DNA of 64,000 bases from the NCBI GenBank assembly GCA_033558025.1, contig JAUCEF010000005.1, forward strand, positions 4,588,001-4,652,000. Reading direction: 5' to 3'. The stretch is from Phytophthora sp. 'mugwort'. Lineage: Eukaryota; Oomycota; Peronosporomycetes; Peronosporales; Peronosporaceae. This document shows, one piece after another, positions 1 to 9,099 of the stretch. Under the pieces are notes generated by a model. The model was not told the origin of the DNA, did not search any database, and worked only from the letters and a program-made list of their open reading frames with translations. The translations under genes and the position numbers were made by a program. The first letter of the stretch is position 1; each line of letters begins with the position of its first letter.

Positions 1-149
1 TCATTTTGCGAAAGCAAGTTGGCTCGACGGTACGATATTGCAGTGCATAGGCATCATCATCTCTGCTCACTTTGATTGACTGACTAACATCCTGTTATTA
101 AATATGCACCAGGTACACGTCTTTGAAGCCGATCTGGGTAGAGACGTTC

Positions 150-630
150 ACGCGTAAGATGGAGGGTAGACGCGCGCGGTCGAACGTTCAATCGCAGAAG
201 GAATGCCGGAACGCTTCGGACTCATCATCGACGGGTGGAGCTATGCCTCCGAGCACTACCTTGCCGTCTTTGTATGGTACGAGGTGGACGGCGAAGTGAA
301 GTGTCCCCTGCTCTGCATGGACCCACTCGTCAATGATGAGGAAGACGGTCACTCTGCTGCTATCCACCATGCCTTCCTGGGGGGGGGGGGGCGATGCTCC
401 TCCGCGACTTTGGTAAGCGCCTGAAGCGATGTCTCTTCTTGGTTGGAAACAACTGCTCCGTGAATCGTCGCTTTGCGACGTTAATGGGCGTCCAGCTTGT
501 CGGGTCCGCAATCCACAGGCCTAATCTGGCCGTAAACGAAAGGCTTAGAGAATGAGCGGACGATCCCAACCTAGTTCAATTCGTCATGCTCAAGCTGCGA
601 ACGCTAAATCACTCAGCAAAACTCCGGTAA
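150..630 (+). pseudogene. hAT transposase fragment (copy A)
   Basis: A piece of an oomycete hAT-type transposase catalytic region. The frame from 203 reads MPERFGLIIDGWSYASEHY, the first-aspartate motif of this family (D in IIDGW). After a run of 13 G (379-391) the frame changes and continues with LVGNNCSVNRRFATLMG and HRPNLAV, matching the family pattern of a D/N-containing strand followed by a GCxSHRxNLAV block. The second Asp is N here and the Cys of the GCxSH block is lost. A TGA at about 556 also breaks the frame. No N-terminal BED finger or C-terminal dimerisation region is present, so this is an internal remnant of the same family as the copy at 33.9-35.4 kb. Family assignment rests on these motifs; function is certainly lost. 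Confidence 0.8.
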
Positions 631-939
631 ACACTTGGTCACTGTTGTAAATATTTAACTCAGTTTGGTGCTAACCATGTATTTTAACAGATATTTGTGC
701 CATAGTTTAGAACGGAGAGCTGTTCTTGCGCCAGAACACGGAGTCTGGGACTCACGTACTGTCGACAGCGTTGAGTAAGTGCCAGGTAACTTGCAATTCA
801 TTTCAACTGCATTAATAATCTATTCGCTTGGTTTTCACATTGCAATAATCTATTGAGCGTTTACATGATACATCAATAATCTATTCCCTGCCATGATTGG
901 ACCTAGATAACAATGCAATAAACGGGAGTCCTGTCAATA
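631..939. other. AT-rich spacer, no gene seen
   Basis: No coding similarity could be found. The only structure is three copies of AATAATCTATT at about 814, 844 and 875, spaced 30-31 bp. Confidence 0.5.
813..885. repeat. three AATAATCTATT boxes with a ~30-bp period
   Basis: The 11-mer occurs at about 814-824, 844-854 and 875-885. The sequences between the boxes differ, so only the boxes are conserved. Too few and too short for a CRISPR, and this is a eukaryotic genome. Confidence 0.6.
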
Positions 940-1352
940 GGGTGCGCAATTCTCACTACCAGATGACAGGAGTCTCACCAACAACACACGATCCACAGTG
1001 AAGGTCAGCGATTGTCGGATAAATCGGAGGTGAACTTCCTCCAGGCTTAGACATCGTAGGGAAGAGAGAGAGAGATACCGAACACAACGCTGGCCGTTGC
1101 CAGAACGGCTCCCGGAGACTCGGCTTGGGGATGCGCTGGTGGTTGGAATATGCAGAGTGCGTGCCGTCCGCCCGCAGTGGCTTGATCCAAAGCACACTAG
1201 CCGCATTCCCTTTCCGCACTCCATATTTATATTATTGCGACATACTCATATAAACCTTAGCATCTAGATTAGGCACAGGGACGCGGACTCCTGTCCGTTG
1301 CCCAGCTACGTGGGGAGTCACATACCCAGATTCACGAGGATGTGTTCCGACA
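940..1352 (-). repeat. candidate 3' LTR of copia element A
   Basis: Directly downstream (on the minus strand) of the copia RNase H remnant lies a purine tract, read on the minus strand from 1362 to 1353, followed at once by TGTCGGAACACA. A polypurine tract followed by TG is what marks the start of a 3' LTR. The candidate LTR holds a TATA-like stretch near 1230-1240. Its other end is uncertain; a CTCCTGTCA near 950-970 would give a CA end. No matching 5' LTR was seen in the window, so this stays tentative. Confidence 0.45.
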
Positions 1353-2700
1353 CTCTCCCCCCTGACGAGCCATGCACGAGTACTGTAGGCTCTTCCGTAC
1401 AGCACCCTGCTTCATCACAGCATGTTCGTCAACCGCCACATTGTATCTTCCATGCTCGCAAGTTGGGTCCTCCAACTTGACTCGATCTGTAGAATCTTCA
1501 GTCGGCTCTCCGACGAAGCCCACGTAGTAAGCCACTGGCTGGCCGCTTTCATCATCTTCTTCTTTTTTCGAACTGGCTTCCAGCCCCCCCCCCCCGCTTC
1601 CTCACACTTCGAAACGGCGCGGGATAAGCTGGAGCCCACTTGAACGAATACCTTACACAACACCACGCCCGAAAGTGCTGGAACTTCACTCCAGCAAATC
1701 CATTTTTGTCATTACATCGGCCAACATGTCGTTCGTACCGACATACATCATATATAGCTTGCCGTTGGTCGTGAGTAACCTCACGAAGTGGAACTTGTTC
1801 GCAATGGGTTTCGATTTGTGATGCAGTGAGCGAAATGGCGTCCTGGTTGTCACATAGAAGCGTTTGCTTGTTTATTGGGACCATGAGCTCTATAACAGTC
1901 TTTGTAGCAACAAAGCGTCACGAAGTTCGTGAGGGGGGGGGGGGAAGCGATACGTGCTCGAATGTTGACTGGAGTTGTCGAGCATGCTCACAGATACCCG
2001 CCGGTCCAAGTAGCTGTAGATCATCAACGTACACAGTCTGGAGCATTGCTATCCCCCTTTTCTGAACGAGCATAGAGACCGAAATCCGCTTCCACTCGCA
2101 CGAAGCTGAGAGCCAGAAGATGCTCATAGAGCGTTTGGTTTCAAACTACCGGTGCTTGTTTAAGTCCATAGAGAGATTTCACGAGACGGACGACACATGT
2201 TCGACGATCCTCCTATTTCGAAGCCGACAAGTTGCACCATGAACGCCACTTTAGTCAGTGTGCCACGATAAAACGCAGTCTACACGTCGCCTGCCAGCCC
2301 CGCTGGATCGCGAAGTAGATAGTACGCCGGATCGTCTCGAAACGAATCACAGGCGCGAATATTTCGAAGCAGTTTAGAGCGCGGATTTGCTTGAAGTCAT
2401 GCGCTACCAGTCGTGCCTTGCACTTCTTTACAACCCCATTTTCGTCCGTTCTAACCGCGAGTATTCACCGGTTTGCCATGATACTCGACTTGTTCACCAC
2501 TGAGGCTTTCGGGACGATCACCCACACTCCTTGCCTCTTCAGCGACAACATCTCCTCATCATAGCCGCATTCCAATACTCAGCATTGTCTCGATCGGCCA
2601 TTGCCTGTTTGAATGAGTTCAGGACCTTGACGTCGTTCGCATAGAGCATCTTACTTGGGATGATCATCGTCGGCATTGTCGTTTTCTTCAACAGCCACGT
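1353..2700 (-). pseudogene. Ty1/copia element A: reverse transcriptase and RNase H (decayed)
   Basis: Minus-strand copia pol in several frames. From high to low coordinates: the RT start with CKARLVAHDFKQ and CFEIFAPVIRFETIRR (2440-2340); the catalytic block VYVDDLQLLG near 2000-2035, which keeps the YVDD signature; and RNase H with LLCDNQDAISLTA near 1820-1860 followed by a degenerate RHFVRE-like region. Frameshifts coincide with a G12 tract (1933-1944) and a C12 tract (1584-1595). Stops occur throughout the RT N-terminal half. The YVDD and CDNQ motifs make the family call safe; the gene is dead. Confidence 0.85.
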
Positions 2701-3809
2701 GGACAGGCCCCAAATCTGCTACTTCACTTAGCTTTCCGTGAGTTGTGGACGTGATAGTCACTCAGGTTTTGCTTGGCACCTCCGTTTTCACTTGGGACGA
2801 CACATGTCTCACTTGCTTCCGCAGGAAGATGGCTCGTCCTTGGCAACATTGACTTTACGGCGGGAAGGGCTTCCTCCATGCTCGTCACCACACTGTCCTG
2901 CTTCTCGCTCATTGGAACGGCAGAACGCACTTCTTTCTCACCGCCGTCACCACGATCTTGCTCACTTGCTGCTGCATCGCGATTGCCTTCGCAATCGCGG
3001 GATCCTCAAGCAGCTCTTTTTCTGCATCCAATTCGATTTCGCCTTTTGGAGTACTAAGCTGTTCCATGTCTCACGCATTCTCGCGAATAGCGCAGTCGGC
3101 GGTAACGATGTTTCTTCGTCACCGTATGTGTTGTCGAGAAAGCGTGGTCATGTATGTCGAATTAACTGTGCACGCTCATTCAACTTCATGTTACCGCCTC
3201 TGGTCGTGAAGCTTGAACTAGTCTTGCAGTCGAGATATTGATACCCAATAGTACCAGTATCCAATCACTGACGTAAAAAAAGACAAAGTCGTAGCTTACG
3301 AAGCTATGATTTAATAACATCACTTTGTCTTTTTACGTTTACTACTCAGATCGTCACCTTCTACACTCGTTCTACTCGCTCTCACGACATCTCGCCATAA
3401 TATGATTGCTGTCATCCAACCAGATTGGCGGCTTCGATACTCGACCACTCCGTGTAACTGGGTAGGCCTGTTTGTCTCTACCTTCCGAAGTCTTTTCTCC
3501 TTTCGAAGTCAATTATGTAGCAGCCGTTAAGTACTCAATATCGATATTCACGTGAGGGCCAGACATATCCTCTGTATTTCTGGTTATCATACCGCGAGTA
3601 GGAATGTTAAAGGCTACATATTGTCAGCGTTCTCATCGGGTTTTGCTGAAGCAGCAGTCGCACCAATTTCACTCACAACATTTTTATCGCATAGCTCCAC
3701 CCTACCAGTCTGATATTCTTCTTCATCGCCATCGATTATCGTGGCATCGTGACAGTTAGCTGCATCGCCGTCGTGCATTTCATCTAGTATGGGCTTCAGC
3801 ACAGTATTG
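2701..3809 (-). pseudogene. copia element A: linker between integrase and RT
   Basis: This stretch lies, on the minus strand, between the integrase C-terminus and the RT of the same copia element. It has moderately long open pieces (2724-2930 and 3614-3802) with acidic and Ser/Glu-rich composition, as expected for the poorly conserved linker of copia polyproteins. No domain is recognisable. A small fold-back sequence at 3271-3338 interrupts it. Confidence 0.5.
3271..3338. repeat. nested fold-back sequence
   Basis: An outer inverted repeat pairs 3271-3289 (ACGTAAAAAAAGACAAAGT) with 3322-3338 (ACTTTGTCTTTTTACGT), differing only by two extra A residues. Inside it is a second hairpin, TAGCTT-ACG-AAGCTA, at about 3292-3306. 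It may be a tiny insertion or a relic of a MITE. No target duplication was identified. Confidence 0.6.
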
Positions 3810-4864
3810 CGGTCTAGATAAAAATACCACCCGTGGACACATCACATTCACCAGGTTTTGGAACCACTCGACCTGGCTCGTTCTCGTAAAGGATTACTGT
3901 ATGACTGTAAAAGCCTTTCGCGTCTTCGGTGTCCAAGAATCTATATCCTCGTTTCCCTCGATAGTAGCCAACAAAAATGCCTCTCTTGCTTTTGCAGTTA
4001 ATTTTCGTCTTTCGACTTAGTCAATATAAGTCAACACAACACATCCAAATATCCACAGTTTACAGGTGTTTCGCGATACCAAACCGAGTACAGAATTTCC
4101 ATACCATATGTTCGTCGCCACGTTCACACAATACGTTGTAGTCAGCAAAGCCTCTGCCCACATACTGCAGGCCGCGGTAAAGCAACGTGCAGTAGCACGC
4201 ACCTTAGCCGTTCTGCCCGAGTTCGAATCGTTCTTTTTTGTCGCGGTATGTGTGATACTGCAGCTGTAATCCATTCCGTACTTGCTCTAACAGGTCTCCT
4301 CCAATTGCGTTATCAAAGCGCAGCTTTTTGCATTCTACATGCATTTTGTGTCTTCACTCTGTTGTAGTACTCTCAAACTGTTCACACACGGTCGAGCGAT
4401 GCTCGAGCAGGATCACAGTCGCAAAACGACTGGCGTAATCAAGACTGATAGCAAAATAGTGTTTGCCTCCATACGACGCTTCAGCTTACGGCCCCCCATG
4501 TGTTAAAGTGTGCCGTTTCTCCAGCTAACCAGTATCGTTTGCGAGTTAAAGGAATCCTCGTCATTTTTTCCTTTCACAAAGTTTCACGTTTAATTGTTCA
4601 GGCGTTCAAAGGCCCACGGTCAATGATCATGCCGGAATACCGGTAGCATTGACCGCAGTGCAGCCCAGTCTAGCGTGCCACACATTTCATCATTTTTTGT
4701 CGATACAACCATCATTGCTACATCGTTAGGTCTCTCAAGCCTTAAGTGATATGGACTCGTTTCATCCACTCGAGCGACTTTAGACCCCGGCAGGAGAAGG
4801 ACATATGCATACCTGGTTCGCCAAAGTGTACTCTTACGCGTTCATGGACTGGCATGGCTCTAAA
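3810..4864 (-). pseudogene. copia element A: integrase core (decayed)
   Basis: Minus-strand integrase in shifting frames. Recognisable blocks from high to low coordinates: a GAG-pre-like piece (TLDWAALRSMLPV, about 4690-4650); the core start GGKHYFAISLDYASRFATV (about 4480-4430) with the first catalytic Asp in LDYASR; KLRFDNAIGGDLLEQV (about 4320-4280) with the second Asp; FTAACSMWAEALLTT (about 4180-4140), the WAEA signature; LWIFGCVVLTYID (about 4050-4020); and the C-terminal RGIFVGYYRGKRGYRFLDTE (about 3985-3925). The order is that of copia integrases. The coding region stops at 4864, where a MULE is inserted, and resumes as protease at 8736. Confidence 0.85.
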
Positions 4865-5020
4865 GGGCAAGACTAAGGAGGGCCATTTCGGAGGAGGGCC
4901 ATTTCATCCAGCTGATCCGGATATTGTACAAAGTCTGAACAAATCGTCCTTTCCAAGGATAGCCTACAAAAATCAATACAACAATACAGCGTGTCCGTTG
5001 CATCCAATCGTGTCCGTTGC
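4865..5020 (+). repeat. left terminal inverted repeat of MULE-A
   Basis: Starts GGGCAAGACTAAGGAGGGCC and ends with a doubled CGTGTCCGTTGCA (about 4990-5020). Matches 8583-8735 in inverted orientation except for a ~50-bp inner part (about 4906-4956) that is in the same orientation in both ends. It also has a duplicated GGAGGGCCATTTC. Confidence 0.85.
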
Positions 5021-5102
5021 ATCTTTGGAAATAGGCCCAGCAGACTGATATACATACAAACATGAAGGTAAATGGAAAACCGTGTCCGGTTGCAATTCCG
5101 AA

Positions 5103-5945
5103 ATGACGCCCAAGACCAAACAACCACTTCCAGCCTGCAGATACTTGGTCGCCGGCCTGCACTTCCATCCCGACGTCGTCGAGAAGCTGAAAAAGGAGGC
5201 AGAATCTAGCACTTACGTACCCGTATTCAAGGAAGTGGGAGGCCTCTCCGACGACCCGCGGCGCGAATATTCTCGCATGAAAAAGTCTTCAGGAGCAATC
5301 GGGCAGCTGAAAACTGCACTAAGTATGGTGACAGAAAGCCTCGACGATGCGTGGACGCCGACTACGTATTCGTTCATGCGTTCACAGCCCAACGGAGGAT
5401 AACAAGAACCTCATCAAGATTATCCGCGCGCCGTCATTGCTGCTGCCAGGAAGAAGCATACTGAGCGCGTGCCAGCCAGCTTGATTTACGCTTGGAGGAA
5501 GGTACACGTCTGTGTGTTTTCGATGTCTGCTTCGATGTCCGCGACGATAATGCCGCCAGGGTCATTGAAATTCCAGTGGGCTACTGCATCATTTTTCGTG
5601 GATATCTGGTAAAGGTGGCGTTAGTTTGACCGCGAGAACCATTCAATCCACTGTTATCTATCTTATCGAAGCCTGAAGTGGAAACCTGACGTTGTGAACA
5701 GCGTTCTTCCTCCTCATAAAACGTGTCAGTTCTGCGGTTTCAAGTGTCTGGATTCTAACGAAATTCGTCTGCACCGACGCTACTGCGCCAAGAATCCCGC
5801 TTGTGCAGAGAACCAGAAAACAAGTCGTCGCGCGGACAACAAGGTGGGTGAGTACAAGTGCAATGTGTGCGACAAGATCTACACAAATAGAAGCTCATTC
5901 AGGTCGCACGTGTTTCGTGGCCATAAGACTAGGAGTACGAACTAG
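5103..5945 (+). pseudogene. MULE-A cargo: 2OG-Fe(II)-oxygenase-like protein with C2H2 zinc fingers (broken)
   Basis: Not a transposase. An ATG at 5103 opens a frame to a TAA at 5400-5402 (residues such as HFHPDVVEKLKKEAESSTYV). The same frame then gives QEPHQDYP, which looks like the HxD iron-binding motif. After a frameshift near 5490, GTRLCVFDVCFDVRDD and IEIPVGYCIIFRGYLVKGG resemble the double-stranded beta-helix core; where related sequences would be expected to carry the distal His, this copy has Lys (LVKGG). A second shift near 5630 leads to NHSIHCYLSYRSLKW and two zinc-finger units: CQFCGFKC...HRRYC and CNVCDKIYTNRSSFRSHVFRGH, a canonical C2H2 finger. The ancestral protein would be about 280 residues. 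The oxygenase call is an inference from motif order; the C2H2 finger is clear. It lies just inside the left end, convergent with the transposase. Confidence 0.6.
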
Positions 5946-6299
5946 TAGCTTTATTATCTAACTAAACAGGAGTTTGGTATAATAGGTTATATTCAAATGC
6001 ATAGGATACTGGTTAGTTTCTACCTGCATTCCCCCAGCGTCGTGCCGGAATGATAAGTTCGTTAAAATCCTCATTCCTAAGAACCGTAAGTGAGTGACTA
6101 CAGCCGGCGGTGGAAGCAATGCCACCACAGATTCGTCAATCTGTCATGTCGTACTCGGTAAAGCAGGTTGGGCCGCAGGATGGTTCCGATCCACTCTATC
6201 GAAGAGCACAGGATCTCTTCTTGTGCTAAACGGGAGGGTTCTAGATCTGTGCGATGCAAGCGAAGCTCGTCGACGTCGGAGTTGAACAGATTCTGCTTA
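5946..6299. other. MULE-A spacer between the two convergent genes
   Basis: Follows the zinc-finger stop codon. On the minus strand it may hold the degenerate C-terminal tail of the transposase (open from 6334 to 6098), but no motif supports this. Confidence 0.35.
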
Positions 6300-8338
6300 A
6301 AATGATGGCTCTTGAATTCGCATCGGTAGCGCACTGGCCTGGTTTCGATTGATCCACCAATGCAAGTCGAAATGGGGGGGGTCAGAATGCGTTGACCGTT
6401 GATTGAAATAAGCTTGTGAACACAGGGACGACCGTGGACTGTCTAAAGACACCTGAGCACTGATCGCGATCCAGGCGCGTGACGACAATCGTACGCGAAA
6501 TCTCCCACACAGCATGCGTTTGCGGGGCCCACACGGAAATCACGCGGGTGACAGCAGCAAACCGATTACCCTGGAGTAAGTAGGAAATTCGCAAGAATTT
6601 CGTTGGGCAACAGTCTCGTGGATGCTGCTGCTGCACTCCACCATGGCAACAGACACAGATACACTTTATACAGATCTCCGCGACATCCCCGCAGCCAAAT
6701 CTTACACTTAGCATGGGTCCCTTCCACAAACGAGGTATCTCAAATCCCAAAGTGTTGGTACCGATCGGTCCAGGCACGCACAAATCGTGTCTTGTACTTC
6801 CACCAATGCTTGTCAAGGTAGCCAGATAACTCTTGACTCGATCGTCGCAGTTCTGCTCTCCTTGTCTCAAATTCATCCTCATTGCGGGCATCTACTGCAA
6901 GGTAGAAGGCGGCCATGAACGCACCGATTTGCCATGTATTTTCATACTTTGATTGGCCGGGAGCGGGATTCTGTACTGGTACTTGACCCAACATTTCGCG
7001 TGTCTTGCTGAGAACATTCTTGTTCATGTGCCACTTACACACCCTCACGCAACGCAAACGCCGGTATCCCTACGAAAACTTGGTCAACCGCATTCATGGA
7101 AGCCAAGTCTCTATCGGTGAGGATCACAATCGCAGACCCACTTCCATTTCAGTCAAAATTGACGAAGTGTGTTCATTGCCCACACGTAATCCTCCTCTCT
7201 TTCTCTTGGTAGCCAGCACTGTGCCACAGGAAGGATAGTGTTAGTACCTGTCAGCGACACAATGTTCAGCAACGGTAGCTTGTACTTGTTGCTCTTATAC
7301 GTGCAATCCATTCCAATGATGTCCGGGTGACGACGATACTGCGCGATTGTGCCAGGGTGGGCCCAGAACAGATATAGAAGTTCTGCGTAACCTGGTCCAC
7401 CTCATATCGATGGTAGAAGCCATCGACTTCCAACGAGAAAAGAGTGCCTCCATCACCGCCTTGGAAGAGAGCTCACTACGTCTCACTGCGTTCTTGATGT
7501 CTTGAGGAATTACAAACGGCACAGGATCAGCCTGCAGTAAACTCGCTCGAACATTGCCTACAGATATTCCCGCCGCAGTCTGGGATTGGATCATCTCCTG
7601 CAATGAAGCAGCGGGAGCGATGTCGGTTGCGGCAGCAGCTCGTTGTCGGTGTCCAGGTGAACACGAACATCCTCAGAGGGTTGATGATTGCGGAGACGAC
7701 TTCCGTTTCGGGTATGAACGATCATCCACGGTCCAAACGGGTCCTTGTCAAATACCGCGCTCACGATAATCTTCATTGGGCACCCCATGCGCATGGAGCC
7801 TCGCATTGGTCGCTGCCGATCTTCGTCAGTGAGATGCTGCGCGCACTTCGGCCGTCCAGCACGATCACAATCAAAACCGCGCTTCCAGACTGCCTTGGGT
7901 GTCATAGTGGTGTAAAAAGCCCGCCGTTTGGTTACGTTAAAAACCATGAGATTTCGTCCAGGTGTGCAACGCAGCAATGGTAGTTTCTTCGGACACGTAA
8001 GTCTCTTGAGGCGGAGGTTGTATCATGATCACCTAGCTGCTTGACCAGTTGAACCTGAAAGCCTTCACGACTAGGGTCCCTCTCACGCGGGCAAAAGAGT
8101 GTCGATAAAACCGAATCTGGCAAAGACAGATGTTGTGAGCCGCTCTCGGAGAATGGTAGAAAGCGAAACAAATTGATGAGGTCCATGGAATCCGCGGCTG
8201 CGACTCCGGGGAACTATCATGCGACTTCTGTATAGGTTGTTGACTGGGATGGAGTTGGATCGCGCTAGTCAGTGGCGAAGATACGACCTCCTTGGAACCA
8301 GAGGGCGAAGAAGCGCTGAATAAGGCTGAAATGTTCAT
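6300..8338 (-). pseudogene. MULE-A transposase (FAR1-like zinc finger plus MULE DDE domain)
   Basis: Begins at an ATG (8338) about 240 bp inside the right end. N-terminal part: PPPQETYVSEETTIAALHTW (about 8020-7960), then a FAR1/WRKY-GCM-like zinc domain with FDCDRAGRPK, GCPMKIIV and RNHQPSED (about 7880-7690), where RNH replaces the usual HNH. DDE domain: GMDCTYKSNKYKLPLLNIVS (about 7310-7250) with the first Asp, LTDRDLASMNAV (about 7115-7080) with the second, CKWHMNKNV (about 7045) and YLDKHWWKYKTRFVRAWTD (about 6820-6765). The C-terminal block DTSFVEGTHAKCKIWLRG is at about 6735-6680. Several frameshifts, one beside a G8 tract at 6374-6381. Family assignment is firm; the product is not functional. 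Confidence 0.85.
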
Positions 8339-8582
8339 GTTTCTTGTTTTTGGGGCTTCCTTTGCGTTTATTATTGAGTTGCTGGACAGGTGGTGGAGTG
8401 AGGCTGGTACTGCTTAGGCGAGAGTGTTTTTAAAACTGAGAGAGCTTGTTGAATCTGGCAGGGATATGGCGTATCTCGAACGTAAACAGTTGCTTCATTC
8501 TCGTCCTCTACATGTGTCTTCGATTCTTATGATGCAAGTAGATCTTAGTGCAATCTTCTGTTTCGACAATACATATTTATCC

Positions 8583-8735
8583 TGTGCAACGGACACGATT
8601 GGATGCGACGGACACGCTGCATTTTTGTATTGATTTTTGTAGGCTACCCTTGGATAGTATCCAGCTGATTTGGATATTGTACAAAGTCTGAACAAATCGT
8701 CCTTTCCTATGAAATGGCCCTCCTTAGTCGTACCC
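8583..8735 (-). repeat. right terminal inverted repeat of MULE-A
   Basis: Read on the minus strand it starts GGGTACGACTAAGGAGGGCC and matches the left end, including the doubled CGTGTCCGTYGCA near 8585-8616. The inner part at about 8658-8706 is flipped relative to the left end. Confidence 0.85.
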
Positions 8736-9099
8736 GGCTTAAACACTTGTTGGCGACCAAAAAACAAGTTGCACTGAAGTTCAGGCACGAAGCGCACTCC
8801 AATATCCTCAATTGCCGGCGTCCTCTGTCCGTGTTTTTTTATTTCGGCAGGTCATATTCCTTCCACACTCAAGAAATTATTTCCTCCAACTCGAATGCGC
8901 CCAGTAAACGACGTGAAGCTCCTGTAATCTGCCATTTGATTTGTATTGTTACTCGATGCACCCGAGTCCAGATACCACCGGGTATGGACCATGTCAGCGC
9001 CTTTCTTTTTCAGATTCATGACATGCAGTGTCACGTATTAATAAGCTTCATCCATTTGCAAGTTTGTCTTTTCAGCTGCAATCGTTTCCGCCCGTGTTA
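8736..9099 (-). pseudogene. copia element A: aspartic protease
   Basis: Minus strand. RWYLDSGASSNNTNQMADY contains the retroviral-type protease signature DSGA (about 8980-8920), followed by RIRVGGNNFLSVEGI and, after a shift, RFVPELQCNLF (about 8797-8760), the usual post-protease block. Upstream at 9090-9040 it joins gag sequence (KTNLQMDEAY). It is bounded by MULE-A on one side and the mariner on the other, and joins the gag part at 10765 when the mariner is removed. Confidence 0.85.

Larger units (their letters stand above)
4865..8735. mobile_element. MULE-A, a complete but decayed Mutator-like transposon with a second gene
   Basis: A 3871-bp insertion in copia element A. Its ends are inverted repeats of about 150 bp (4865-5020 and 8583-8735) that begin GGGNANGACTAAGGAGGG. 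It is flanked by GGCTCTAAA (4856-4864) and GGCTTAAA(C) (8736-8744), a 9-bp-type target duplication with one indel, which fits MULE behaviour. Inside are two convergent genes: a FAR1/MULE transposase on the minus strand (8338 to about 6300) and, on the plus strand, an oxygenase-like C2H2 zinc-finger gene (5103-5945). Removing the element rejoins the copia protease and GAG-pre regions in order. The ends and the inverted pair are seen directly; the target duplication is imperfect. Confidence 0.8.

Noticed and set aside
813..885. CRISPR-like array
   Set aside because: Three 11-bp repeats only, in a eukaryotic genome with no cas genes.
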